Program-made: the position numbers and the translations under genes | Origin: Streptomyces tauricus | GTDB lineage: Bacteria > Actinomycetota > Actinomycetes > Streptomycetales > Streptomycetaceae | Assembly: GCF_014650955.1 (NCBI RefSeq) | Contig: NZ_BMVY01000030.1 | Location: forward strand, 1-64,000 | DNA: 64,000 nt | Direction of reading: 5' to 3' | Shown here: piece by piece, positions 8,789-16,407 of the stretch | Position numbering within the stretch: position 1 is the first letter of the stretch | How the letters are laid out: each line of letters opens with the position of its first letter | The notes under the pieces: model-generated | The model's database searches: none | What the model saw: only the letters and a program-made list of their open reading frames with translations | Told to the model about the DNA's origin: nothing

Positions 8789-8964
8789 CGGGTCTGACGG
8801 CCGCCGTCCGCGGAGGTACCGGAGCCGGCCCCGGGCATCCAGCAGATACAGATACGACCGTCGGTGGACTCACCGGATTCGGGGCCGAATTCAGTGATCA
8901 CGAGATCGTCGGCGCCCCTCGCGATCGCCGCGTCGCCGTCGAGCAGAGGCGTGATCCGTGACAT
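8785..8964 (-). CDS. candidate RiPP precursor peptide (59 aa)
   Basis: Too short for routine gene calling, but well supported. AAGGAG lies 5 nt before the ATG, and the TGA stop overlaps the ATG of the YcaO gene. The acidic N-terminal part (MSRITPLLDGDAAIARGADD, then LVITEFGPESG) looks like a leader. The C-terminal part holds RICICWMP (residues 37-44) followed by a Gly/Ser/Thr-rich tail (GAGSGTSADGG) ending RQTR. Cys39 and Cys41, with several Ser/Thr, are the natural substrates for an azoline-forming YcaO enzyme. I recognise no known family. The cleavage site cannot be read from the sequence; candidates are around Gly31-Gly36. The overlap and RBS are direct observations; the RiPP role is inference from the neighbour. 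Confidence 0.82.
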   Translation of the reverse strand: MSRITPLLDGDAAIARGADDLVITEFGPESGESTDGRICICWMPGAGSGTSADGGRQTR

Positions 8965-9064
8965 GTGTGCTCCTTGTTCGCTGTCGACTTCGGTCGGCGC
9001 GCCCGACCCCGGCCGGGGCCCTGCGCGTTGCCGCCATCCTTACGGGCGTCACAGGTCGATACCA

Positions 9065-9124
9065 GTGCGTCACGCACAGGGCCCATATGAGAAATACACA
9101 TCTTGCGCATAGGTTCCTCATATG
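9065..9124. promoter_or_regulatory. two dyads in the divergent precursor/SARP promoter region
   Basis: GTGCG-TCA-CGCAC (9065-9077) is a tight palindrome. CATATGAG (9084-9091) and CTCATATG (9117-9124) form a second dyad with a 25-nt spacer. Both lie in the 264-bp region between the divergent peptide/YcaO unit and the SARP gene. ACCAGTG (9061-9067) and CACTGGT (9142-9148) form a looser third dyad. They are candidate operators for a regulator that could coordinate both units. Confidence 0.45.
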
Positions 9125-9228
9125 CCTGGCCGGGCCCCTGGCACTGGTTGATACCGGAAGTAGCCAGCCAGACTCCCTGAGCAAGGAGCTCTTCGCGGTG
9201 CTCTGCGGACCACATGGGGGAGAAAAAG

Positions 9229-10047
9229 ATGGACATATGGCTGCTTGGACCGCTGACGGCCGAGGTACGGGGCCGGTCGATCGTGCCGACAGCGGCGAAA
9301 CCGCGCCAGATTCTGGCCCTGCTGGCGATCCACGCCAACCGCGTCCTGCCCGTCGGGACGCTGATGGAGGAGATCTGGGGCAGCGAGCCGCCCCAGAGCG
9401 CGCTGGCCACCCTCCACACGTACATCCTCCAGCTGCGCCGACAGCTCACCGCGGCCTACGGCGCCGACGCGGGGGTGTCCGCCAAGGACGTCCTCGTCAC
9501 CCAGTACGGCGGCTACTGCTGGCAGGCGCCCACGGACGCCGTCGACGTACCGCGCTACGAGCGGCTGGTCGCCGCGGGCCGGGTCGCCTCGGGCGAGGAC
9601 CGGCAGGAGAAGGCGTCGGCGTACTTCCGCGAGGCGCTCGCCCTGTGGCGCGGGTCCGCGCTCGTCGACGTGCGCATCGGGCCGGTGCTGAGCATCGAGG
9701 TGGCACGCCTGGAGGAGAGCAGGCTCGGTGTGCTGGAGCGGTGTCTGGAGGCGGACCTGAGGCTGGGCCGCCACGCGGAGCTGCTGACCGAGCTGATCGA
9801 GCTGACCGGACGCCATCCGCTGCACGAGGGGCTGCACGCCCAGTGCATGACGGCGCTGTACCGGGCGGGCCGCTCCTGGCAGGCGCTCGACGTCTACCAG
9901 CGGCTGCGCCGCCGGCTGGCGGAGGAGCTGGGGCTCTCGCCCTCCCCGCGCCTGCAGCGTCTGCAGCAGGCGGTGCTCTCGGCGGAGCCGTGGCTGGACG
10001 TGCCCGGGTGCGGGGAGGACGCGCTGCTCGACCGCATGATCGGCTGA
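9229..10047 (+). CDS. SARP-family transcriptional activator (first)
   Basis: A 272-aa pathway activator of the DnrI/ActII-4 type. An N-terminal OmpR-like winged helix (about 1-95, LLGPLTAEVRGR, then KPRQILALLAIHANRVL and TLHTYILQLRRQL) is followed by the bacterial transcriptional activation domain (about 100-255, including HPLHEGLHAQCMTALYRAGR). Such proteins bind direct repeats spaced 11 bp next to -10 boxes. ATG 9229 is preferred over ATG 9214 because GGGGGAG sits 5 nt before it and the family starts close to LLGPL. It is divergent from the peptide/YcaO unit. The window's cluster promoters carry matching 11-bp repeats. Confidence 0.93.
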   Translation: MDIWLLGPLTAEVRGRSIVPTAAKPRQILALLAIHANRVLPVGTLMEEIWGSEPPQSALATLHTYILQLRRQLTAAYGADAGVSAKDVLVTQYGGYCWQAPTDAVDVPRYERLVAAGRVASGEDRQEKASAYFREALALWRGSALVDVRIGPVLSIEVARLEESRLGVLERCLEADLRLGRHAELLTELIELTGRHPLHEGLHAQCMTALYRAGRSWQALDVYQRLRRRLAEELGLSPSPRLQRLQQAVLSAEPWLDVPGCGEDALLDRMIG

Positions 10048-10065
10048 CCGCCGCCCCCGGGCCGC

Positions 10066-11370
10066 TCAGCCGTTCTTGGTGACGAACTCGACGATCGACT
10101 CCCGCATGTAGTCGGTCATCTCCTCGGTGATGCCCGGGTACACCCCGATCCAGAAGCTCTGCTCGGTGATGATGTCGGAGTTGCGCAGGTCGCCCGCCAC
10201 CCGGTGCGGGGTGCCGAGATACGCGGGGTGCCGGGTGAGGTTGCCGCCGAACAGCCGTCGCGTGCCGATGCGCCGCTCCTCCAGGAAGGCGATCAGGTCG
10301 CGGCGGGTGTAGGTGGCGTCGGGCAGCACGGTCAGGACGAAGCCGAACCAGCTCGGGTCGCTGCCGGGGGTCGCGGTGGGCAGCAGCAGCCCGGGGACGT
10401 CCGCGAGGCCGTCGCGCAGCCGCTGCCAGTTGCGCCGCCGGGCCTCGCCGAACTCCGGGAGCTTCTTCAACTGGCTGAGCGCCAGGGCCCCTTGGAGATC
10501 GGTCGCCTTCAGGTTGTAGCCGATGTGCGAGAAGATGTACTTGTGGTCGTACCCCTTGGGGAGGTTGCCCAACTGGTAGTCGAACCGCTTGAGGCAGGTG
10601 TTGTCCTCGCCCGGCTCGCACCAGCAGTCCCGGCCCCAGTCGCGGAACGACTCTACGATCCGCGCCAGTTCGAGGTTCCGGGTCAGGACGCAGCCGCCCT
10701 CACCCGTCGTGATGTGGTGGGCGGGGTAGAAGCTGACGGTGGCCAGGTCCCCGAAGGTGCCCGTCATCCGCCCCTGGTAGGTCGAGCCCACGGCGTCGCA
10801 GTTGTCCTCGATCAGGAACAGCTCGTGATCGGTGGCCAGTTGCTGGATCTCCGCCACCTCGTAGGGGTTGCCCAGGGTGTGCGCGATCATGATCGCCCGG
10901 GTCCGGTCCGAGATCGCCGCCCGGACGCGTTCCGCCGTCGTGTTGTACGTGCCGAGTTCGAGGTCCACGAACACGGGCGTGAGGCCGTTCTGGAAGATCG
11001 GGTTCACCGTCGTGGGGAAACCGCCGGCCACCGTGATCACCTCGTCGCCCGGCAGCAGCCGCTTCTCCCCGAGCCGCGGGGAGGTCAGCGCCGACAGGGC
11101 CAACAGGTTCGCCGACGAACCGGAGTTCACCAGGTGCGCCTTGCGTACGCCGATGTGGCGGGCGAATTTGCTCTCGAAACGCCGGGAGTGCGCCCCTGCC
11201 GCGATCCGCAGATCCAGGGCCGCCTCCACCAGAGAGACCCGGTCCTCCTCGTCCAGGACCGCCCCCGAGGAGAGGATCGGTGTCACTCCCGGTACGAAGT
11301 TCCCGGGCTGCTGCTGCCGGTGGTACTCGCGAACCTGCTCCAGGACCAGGGCCTTGGTGTCCGACGTCAT
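10066..11370 (-). CDS. NDP-hexose 3-dehydratase (PMP/[2Fe-2S], E1/SpnQ type)
   Basis: A 434-aa enzyme of the aminotransferase fold that removes the C-3 hydroxyl of NDP-4-keto-6-deoxyhexoses. In SFYPAHHITTGEGG the usual PLP lysine is replaced by His218/His219, the hallmark of E1-type dehydratases. Four cysteines (in IEDNCDAVG and in the DCWCEPGEDNTC segment) fit a [2Fe-2S] cluster. The chosen ATG has AGGAGGG about 6-7 nt upstream; an upstream ATG gives an unlikely extension. It is needed for a 2,3,6-trideoxysugar such as rhodinose, the third sugar of aclacinomycins. It corresponds to the AknP-type gene and is divergent from the 3-ketoreductase. Confidence 0.92.
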   Translation of the reverse strand: MTSDTKALVLEQVREYHRQQQPGNFVPGVTPILSSGAVLDEEDRVSLVEAALDLRIAAGAHSRRFESKFARHIGVRKAHLVNSGSSANLLALSALTSPRLGEKRLLPGDEVITVAGGFPTTVNPIFQNGLTPVFVDLELGTYNTTAERVRAAISDRTRAIMIAHTLGNPYEVAEIQQLATDHELFLIEDNCDAVGSTYQGRMTGTFGDLATVSFYPAHHITTGEGGCVLTRNLELARIVESFRDWGRDCWCEPGEDNTCLKRFDYQLGNLPKGYDHKYIFSHIGYNLKATDLQGALALSQLKKLPEFGEARRRNWQRLRDGLADVPGLLLPTATPGSDPSWFGFVLTVLPDATYTRRDLIAFLEERRIGTRRLFGGNLTRHPAYLGTPHRVAGDLRNSDIITEQSFWIGVYPGITEEMTDYMRESIVEFVTKNG

Positions 11371-11457
11371 AGCCGTCCCTCCTGTAAGGATTGCCTCGGG
11401 AGCCATGCTTGCGCCGTGCGGTAGAGGAGCCATGGAGTCCCCGCGGAAAGGGCCTGC

Positions 11458-11500
11458 TCCAGCGGGCTTCCAGGTGCTTTCGACCTGTGCTGGCTAGCTT
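11458..11500 (+). promoter_or_regulatory. SARP-type promoter with three 11-bp-phased heptamers
   Basis: TCCAGCG (11458), TCCAGGT (11469) and TCGACCT (11480) start exactly 11 bp apart. Exactly 8 bp after the last is TAGCTT (11495-11500), a good -10 box. This matches the described geometry of SARP-activated promoters. Transcription would start near 11507 and read the NDP-hexose 3-ketoreductase gene. Confidence 0.78.
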
Positions 11501-11533
11501 GTTCGGCGATGTATCCGACAGGTGAGGTGGCAG

Positions 11534-12526
11534 ATGCCCGAGGACACTCCACGACCCGGACTCCGCATGGGGGTGCTGGGCTGTGCCGATATCGCGGTGC
11601 GCCGGATCCTGCCTGCGATCGTGGAGCACCAGGCGGTGCGGCTGGTGGCCGTGGCCAGCCGGGACGGGGCCAGGAGCGCCCGGCTGGCGGCCCGTTTCGG
11701 CTGCGCGGCGGTGACCGGCTACCGGGCGCTGCTGGACCGGGACGACATCGACGCCGTCTATGTGCCGCTGCCGCCGGGCATGCACCACGAATGGGTCGCC
11801 GAGGCGCTCACCGCCGGCAAGCACGTCCTGGTGGAGAAGCCGCTCAGCACCACGTACGAGCAGAGTGCCGAGCTGGTGGAGATGGCCGACCGGCTCGGTC
11901 TGGCGCTCACCGAGAACTTCATGTTCCTGCACCACTCGCAGCACGCGGCGGTACGGGACCTGGCCCGCGACGAGATCGGTGAACTGCGGGTCTTCTCCAG
12001 CTCCTTCGGAGTACCGCCGCCCCACCCGTCGTCCTTCCGGCACGACGCGCGGCTCGGCGGCGGCGCCCTGCTCGACGTCGGTGTCTATCCGCTGCGCGCC
12101 GCCCAGCTCCACCTCGCCGGGGAACTCGACGTCCTCGGCGCCTGTCTGCGCGTCGACGAGGCCACCGGGGTCGACGTCGCCGGCAGCGCGCTGCTCTCCA
12201 CGCGGACAGGGGTGACCGCCCAGCTCGACTTCGGCTTCCAGCACTCCTACCGGTCGGCGTACGCCCTGTGGGGCAGCCGGGGCCGGATCAGCGTGCCGCG
12301 GGCCTTCACCCCGCCCCGGGAGCACCGCCCGGTGGTCCGCCTCGAACAGCAGGACAGGACCACCGAGGTGACGCTGGCGGCCGACCACCAGGTCGGCAAC
12401 GCGCTCGACGCGTTCACGGCGGCGGCCCTGTCGGGCACCGGGCGGGCGGCGCTGGGGGAGGCGCTGCTGCGGCAGGCGCTGCTGGTCGAGCAGGTACGCA
12501 AGGCCGCGCGGGTCGTGAGCCTCTGA
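11534..12526 (+). CDS. NDP-hexose 3-ketoreductase (Gfo/Idh/MocA family)
   Basis: A 330-aa NAD(P)-dependent oxidoreductase that reduces the 3-keto group formed after 2,3-dehydration of an NDP-4-keto-6-deoxyhexose. The N-terminal Rossmann motif is GVLGCADIAVRRILPAI, followed by AVASRD and the family's EKPL motif (VLVEKPLS), whose Lys is catalytic. The C-terminal half has the substrate-domain motif GGGALLDVGVYPLRAA. ATG 11534 is preferred over GTG 11522 because GAGGTGG lies just before it. With the 2,3-dehydratase at 21.8 kb it produces 2-deoxysugars. A SARP-type promoter lies directly upstream. Confidence 0.93.
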   Translation: MPEDTPRPGLRMGVLGCADIAVRRILPAIVEHQAVRLVAVASRDGARSARLAARFGCAAVTGYRALLDRDDIDAVYVPLPPGMHHEWVAEALTAGKHVLVEKPLSTTYEQSAELVEMADRLGLALTENFMFLHHSQHAAVRDLARDEIGELRVFSSSFGVPPPHPSSFRHDARLGGGALLDVGVYPLRAAQLHLAGELDVLGACLRVDEATGVDVAGSALLSTRTGVTAQLDFGFQHSYRSAYALWGSRGRISVPRAFTPPREHRPVVRLEQQDRTTEVTLAADHQVGNALDAFTAAALSGTGRAALGEALLRQALLVEQVRKAARVVSL

Positions 12527-12547
12527 GGCACACACGCCCGCGCGCGA

Positions 12548-12584
12548 CGAGAAGGGCCGGCCCCGCCGGGGCCGGCCCTTCTCG
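12548..12584. terminator. bidirectional terminator hairpin
   Basis: A perfect 17-bp stem (12548-12564 with 12568-12584, beginning CGAGAAGGGCC) closes a 3-nt loop between two convergent genes, the 3-ketoreductase and the 4,6-dehydratase. TTCGTT follows on the plus strand. Confidence 0.8.
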
Positions 12585-12605
12585 TTCGTTCGCGGCCGGG
12601 GCGGG

Positions 12606-13577
12606 TCAGACCCGCTCGGCCGTCGCGGGCATCCGCGTCAGCCGGTCGCGGTACCAGTCGACGACCTCGCGCAGACCGTCGTCCAGCGACCGCAGCGGCC
12701 GGTAGCCGAGTTCGTCGCGGATCTTCGAGTCGTCCACCGCGTACCGCAGGTCGTGGCCCTTGCGGTCGGGCACCTGCCGCACCCGGGACCAGTCCGCGCC
12801 GCACAACTCCAGCAGCCTGGAAGTCATCTCACGGTTCGTCAGATGCGTACCGCCGCCGATGTTGTAGATCTCGCCCGCCCGGCCGCCGGTCAGCACCGCG
12901 TGGACGGCCCGGCAGTGGTCGTCGACGTGCAGCCATTCGCGGACGTTGTCGCCGTCCCCGTACAGCGGCACGGTCCGGCCGGCCAGCAGTTCGGTGACGA
13001 ACAGCGGGATGAGCTTCTCCGGATGCTGGCGCGGGCCGTAGTTGTTGGCGCACCGCGTGGTGCGTACGTCGAGACCGTGGGTGCGCCAGTAGGAGCGGGC
13101 GACGAGGTCGCTGCCCGCCTTCGACGCCGCGTAGGGCGAGTTGGGCAGCAGCGGCTCCTCCTCCGTCCAGGTGCCCTCGGCGATGGACCCGTAGACCTCG
13201 TCCGTGGAGACGTGCACGAAGGTGCCGACCCCGCAGCGCAGGCTCGCCTCCAGCAGCGTCTGCGTGCCCAGCACATTGGTGGTCACGAACTCCGCGGGCC
13301 CGGTCAGGGAGCGGTCGACATGGGTCTCGGCCGCGAAGTGCACCACCGCGTCGTGCCCGGGGAACACCTTCAGGAGCGCGTCGAGGTCACGGATGTCGGC
13401 CCGGTGGAAGTCCAGCCGCGGATCCTCCAGCGGCAGGTTGTCCGTGCTCCCGGCGTACGTGAGCAGGTCGACGACGCTCACCCGGCTCGGCGCGGGTCCG
13501 GGCAGGCCGCCGGCCAGCAGGGAGCGCACATAGTGGGATCCGATGAAACCGGCGCCGCCGGTGATCAGGACGCGCAT
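12606..13577 (-). CDS. rmlB: dTDP-glucose 4,6-dehydratase
   Basis: A 323-aa extended SDR that converts dTDP-glucose to dTDP-4-keto-6-deoxyglucose, the entry point to all the deoxysugars of the pathway. It has GGAGFIGSHYVRSLL at the N-terminus, VHFAAETHVDRS, the active-site VSTDEVYGS (Thr-Asp-Glu triad) and the YAASK catalytic Tyr/Lys. ATG 13577 is used; longer in-frame extension upstream is noise within the overlapping glycosyltransferase gene. It overlaps that gene by 13 bp and is the last gene of a minus-strand operon. The pathway-specific copy probably corresponds to AknR of S. galilaeus, though I am unsure of that name. Confidence 0.95.
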   Translation of the reverse strand: MRVLITGGAGFIGSHYVRSLLAGGLPGPAPSRVSVVDLLTYAGSTDNLPLEDPRLDFHRADIRDLDALLKVFPGHDAVVHFAAETHVDRSLTGPAEFVTTNVLGTQTLLEASLRCGVGTFVHVSTDEVYGSIAEGTWTEEEPLLPNSPYAASKAGSDLVARSYWRTHGLDVRTTRCANNYGPRQHPEKLIPLFVTELLAGRTVPLYGDGDNVREWLHVDDHCRAVHAVLTGGRAGEIYNIGGGTHLTNREMTSRLLELCGADWSRVRQVPDRKGHDLRYAVDDSKIRDELGYRPLRSLDDGLREVVDWYRDRLTRMPATAERV

Positions 13578-14911
13578 GGGGTGGACGCACCTCCGAGAGG
13601 CCGGCGCCCGTGGGCGCGGTGCTGGGCGGTCAGCCGCTCCAGTACGGGGACGACCTCCGCCGGGGTCGGTTCGGACTCGGCCTCGGCGCGCAGCCGGGCG
13701 GCGGCCTCGGTGAACGAGGGCTCTTCCAGGAGCCGTACGAGCCTGCTCCGCAGCCCTTCCACCGTCACCTCGTGGGAGGGGAGGTGGAGTCCCGCGCCCA
13801 GTTCCTGCTGGCGGCGGGCCCGTTCGATGGCGTCCCAGATCCAGCCCATGGCTATCTGCGGAACCCCCTCGACGAGCGCCGTCGACCAGGTGCCGGCGCC
13901 ACCGTGGTGCACGATGGCCGCGCAGGTCGGCAGCAGCGCGTGCAACGGTACGTGGTCCACCAGGCGCACGTTGTCCGGGACATGGGTGAGCAGCGCCCGC
14001 TCCTCGGCGTCGAGCGTGGCCACCACCTCGATGTCGAGCCCCTCGATGGCCTTGAGGACCAGGTCGACCGGGACCGCGTTCGGGAACTCGGAGGTCCTGG
14101 CTGTCAGTCCGAGGGTGACGCAGACCCGGGGACGCGTCGGCGGGACGCGGAGCCAGTCGGGTACGACGGCGGGCACCGGGCCGTTGTAGGGGATGTAGCG
14201 CATGCCCACGGTCGGCACCTCCGACGGCGGGCGGAAGCTGCGCGGCACCTGGTCCACCGACCACTGCCCCGTCACCGCCTCCTCGTCGAAGGGCAGTCCG
14301 TAGCGGCCGAGCGTCCACTGCAGCCACTGGCCGAGGGAGTCCTCGGGGTGCGCCGCCCCCTGCTCCCCGTCCTGGGCTGCGAGGCCCGTCCCGGGACCGG
14401 CGCCGAGCTGGGCGAGGAAGCCCTGCCGCATCGGCATGAACATGTCCGGGAACGACAGCACGCGCGCGTGGGCCGCGCCGGTCACCTTCGCCGCCACCGC
14501 CCCCGCGAACGTGAACGGCTCCCACAGGACGAGGTCGGGCTGCCACTCGCGGGCGAACGCGACGAGTTCGTCGACCATCGGATCGTCGTTGATCAGGGCG
14601 AAGAAGGTGGCGGTCATCATCGCGTCCCAGCCCTTGAGGAAGGCGGGGGTGAGCTGACCGGGGGCGTCGGGGTCCAGCGACTGGTTGGCGTGGTGGGACA
14701 GCACGGAGTCGCCCACCCCCTTCACCATCGCGTCGAGACCGGGGTCGGCCCCCACCGGGACGGCCGTCAGCCCGGCCGCCGTGATGCTCCCCGTCAGCCC
14801 GGGCTGACTGGCCACCCGTACCTCGTGCCCGGCGGCCCGCAGCGCCCAGGCGAGCGGCACGGACCCGTTGAAGTGCGCGTCCAGCGCGAAGGACGTCAGC
14901 AGAACCCGCAT
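13565..14911 (-). CDS. anthracycline glycosyltransferase (GT1, AknS-like)
   Basis: A 448-aa GT-B glycosyltransferase using dTDP-deoxysugars. The acceptor domain starts MRVLLTSFALDAHFNGSVPL. The donor domain has the NDP-sugar motif VHHGGAGTWSTALVEGVPQI and the following HAL...CAAIVHH context typical of antibiotic GT1 enzymes. It lies directly downstream of the degenerate P450 helper gene (70 bp apart), the arrangement of aknS with aknT, whose products together attach L-rhodosamine to aklavinone. That neighbour suggests this enzyme adds the first aminosugar. Specificity cannot be read with certainty. Confidence 0.9.
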   Translation of the reverse strand: MRVLLTSFALDAHFNGSVPLAWALRAAGHEVRVASQPGLTGSITAAGLTAVPVGADPGLDAMVKGVGDSVLSHHANQSLDPDAPGQLTPAFLKGWDAMMTATFFALINDDPMVDELVAFAREWQPDLVLWEPFTFAGAVAAKVTGAAHARVLSFPDMFMPMRQGFLAQLGAGPGTGLAAQDGEQGAAHPEDSLGQWLQWTLGRYGLPFDEEAVTGQWSVDQVPRSFRPPSEVPTVGMRYIPYNGPVPAVVPDWLRVPPTRPRVCVTLGLTARTSEFPNAVPVDLVLKAIEGLDIEVVATLDAEERALLTHVPDNVRLVDHVPLHALLPTCAAIVHHGGAGTWSTALVEGVPQIAMGWIWDAIERARRQQELGAGLHLPSHEVTVEGLRSRLVRLLEEPSFTEAAARLRAEAESEPTPAEVVPVLERLTAQHRAHGRRPLGGASTPCAS

Positions 14912-14981
14912 GGGCGGTTCCCTCTCTCTTCTGCCTTCTCTGCGTTCGCTGTCACGGCGGCTCCTGTCCCGGCGTCCGCCG

Positions 14982-16334
14982 TCACGCGGAGGTGGTCAGG
15001 GTGAAGCGCAGCACTCCGCCCAGGACGGGGGAGCGCATCCGGCGCTGGACGCCGTCCGCCGGGGCCAGCGCCGGGTGGCGCTCCCGCAGTGTGCGGATCG
15101 CGGTCTCCGCCTGGAGCCGGGCGAACGCCCCGAAGAGCGAGGTGTGCGGGCCGGACAGCGCCAACTGGCCCTGGTCCACCGGCCGGGTGAGGTCGAAGTG
15201 GTCCGGGGCCAGGAACACCTCGGGGTCCCGGTTCGCCGCGCCGACATGCGCGACGACCTGGGCGCCCGCGGGGATGTCCTGCCCGGCCAGCGTGAGGTCC
15301 TCGGCGGCGATCCGGCTCTCCAGACGCACCGGCGGCGCGTGCCGCAGCGTCTCCTCCACCGCCCCGGCCGCGAGGTCCGGGCTCTCGCCGAGCAGCGCCC
15401 ACTGCCGGGGATGCGCGAGCAGCGCCTCCAGGGCGTTGTTGATGAGCCCGGCGGTGAACTCGACGCCCACCGCGGCGGTCAGCACCCCGACCGCGAGCGC
15501 GTCCTCGGCGGCGGAGGCCGTGGAGCCGCCGGAGCCCGCCCGCAGCACGGTGCTGAGCAGGTCGTCGCCCGGCTCGGTCCGCCGCGCCGCGACGAGGTCG
15601 GCGACCAGGGCGCGTACGTCCTCGACGGCCGCGGTGAGCCGGCGGGTGACGGCGAGCGGCTGCGGGCACAGCGCCGCGTCGAGCGCGACCCTGAGCGCCG
15701 CACAGGCGTGGGCGAACCGGTCGCGCTGCGCCTCAGGGACGCCGAGCAGCGCGGCGGCGGCCTCGGTGGCCGCCGGGCGGGAGTAGTCCGCCATGAGGTC
15801 GAAGGAGGCACCGAGGCGGTCGGCGGTCTCCTGGTGGACGCGTTCGGCGTGCTTGCGGTGGCCGTCCGCCGCGCCCGCGCCGAGCACCGGGGCCGCCGCC
15901 CGCTCCCAGCGCGCGTGGTCGGCGCCCGAGGCGTGCAGGAAGGCCCGGTCCAGCGGGATGATGTGGCACAGCAGCGGGTTGCTCCAGGCGTCCGAGAAGA
16001 CGTGCCGCTGGAGGCCGGGCAGATCGGCGTGCCGCAGGCTCAGCCGCGGGTCGGCCAGCACCTCGGCGGCCACGCTGTGCCGGCCGGTGACCCAGGCGCC
16101 GGCGGCGCTCTGCCACAGCGGGGTCTGCGACTCCCGTATCCGGCGGCCCAGCACCACCGGGTCGTCGCTCTCCGCGCGCAGGGTGAGGGCGTACGGGTCG
16201 CCGCTGGTCCCGTAGATCCAGTGGAAGCCGCGGGCGGTCAGCAGATGGCGGCCGAGTTCGCTGTCGGTCTGCCGGACCTGCTGGACCTGCTCGGGTGCGG
16301 CGGGGGTCGTCTCGTCGGTTTCCGTGTCGGTCAC
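14982..16334 (-). CDS. aknT: glycosyltransferase-activating P450-like protein (AknT/DnrQ family)
   Basis: A 450-aa cytochrome P450 homologue that has lost haem ligation. The ExxR-helix remnant (VEETLRH) and an I-helix-like segment (VGVEFTAGLINNAL) remain. The Cys-containing haem loop FGxGxHxCxG is replaced by LSGPHTSLFGAFARLQAE, with no cysteine. This is the signature of AknT/DnrQ/EryCII/DesVIII proteins, which stabilise and activate a partner glycosyltransferase. GTG 16334 is chosen because AAGGAG lies 6 nt upstream. It precedes the GT1 gene in the same operon, as expected for an obligate partner. Confidence 0.9.
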   Translation of the reverse strand: MTDTETDETTPAAPEQVQQVRQTDSELGRHLLTARGFHWIYGTSGDPYALTLRAESDDPVVLGRRIRESQTPLWQSAAGAWVTGRHSVAAEVLADPRLSLRHADLPGLQRHVFSDAWSNPLLCHIIPLDRAFLHASGADHARWERAAAPVLGAGAADGHRKHAERVHQETADRLGASFDLMADYSRPAATEAAAALLGVPEAQRDRFAHACAALRVALDAALCPQPLAVTRRLTAAVEDVRALVADLVAARRTEPGDDLLSTVLRAGSGGSTASAAEDALAVGVLTAAVGVEFTAGLINNALEALLAHPRQWALLGESPDLAAGAVEETLRHAPPVRLESRIAAEDLTLAGQDIPAGAQVVAHVGAANRDPEVFLAPDHFDLTRPVDQGQLALSGPHTSLFGAFARLQAETAIRTLRERHPALAPADGVQRRMRSPVLGGVLRFTLTTSA

Positions 16335-16407
16335 GGCAGTCTCCTTCGGGGCGGGGCAGGGGTGTGGCACAGCGGGGCGTGGTTCTCAGGTGACAGCGGA
16401 TGGTGTT

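Noticed and set aside
7572..8873. 433-codon minus-strand frame across the YcaO and precursor genes
   Set aside because: It is out of frame with the YcaO gene, is Arg/Pro-rich, and lacks an RBS; the 59-codon precursor in another frame has the RBS and the ATGA junction.
8898..9449. 183-codon minus-strand frame spanning the SARP promoter region
   Set aside because: It overlaps the SARP start and the dyads; no RBS or recognisable motif.
14982..16334. Functional cytochrome P450
   Set aside because: The haem-ligating Cys and the FGxGxHxCxG loop are absent; context fits an AknT-type activator.
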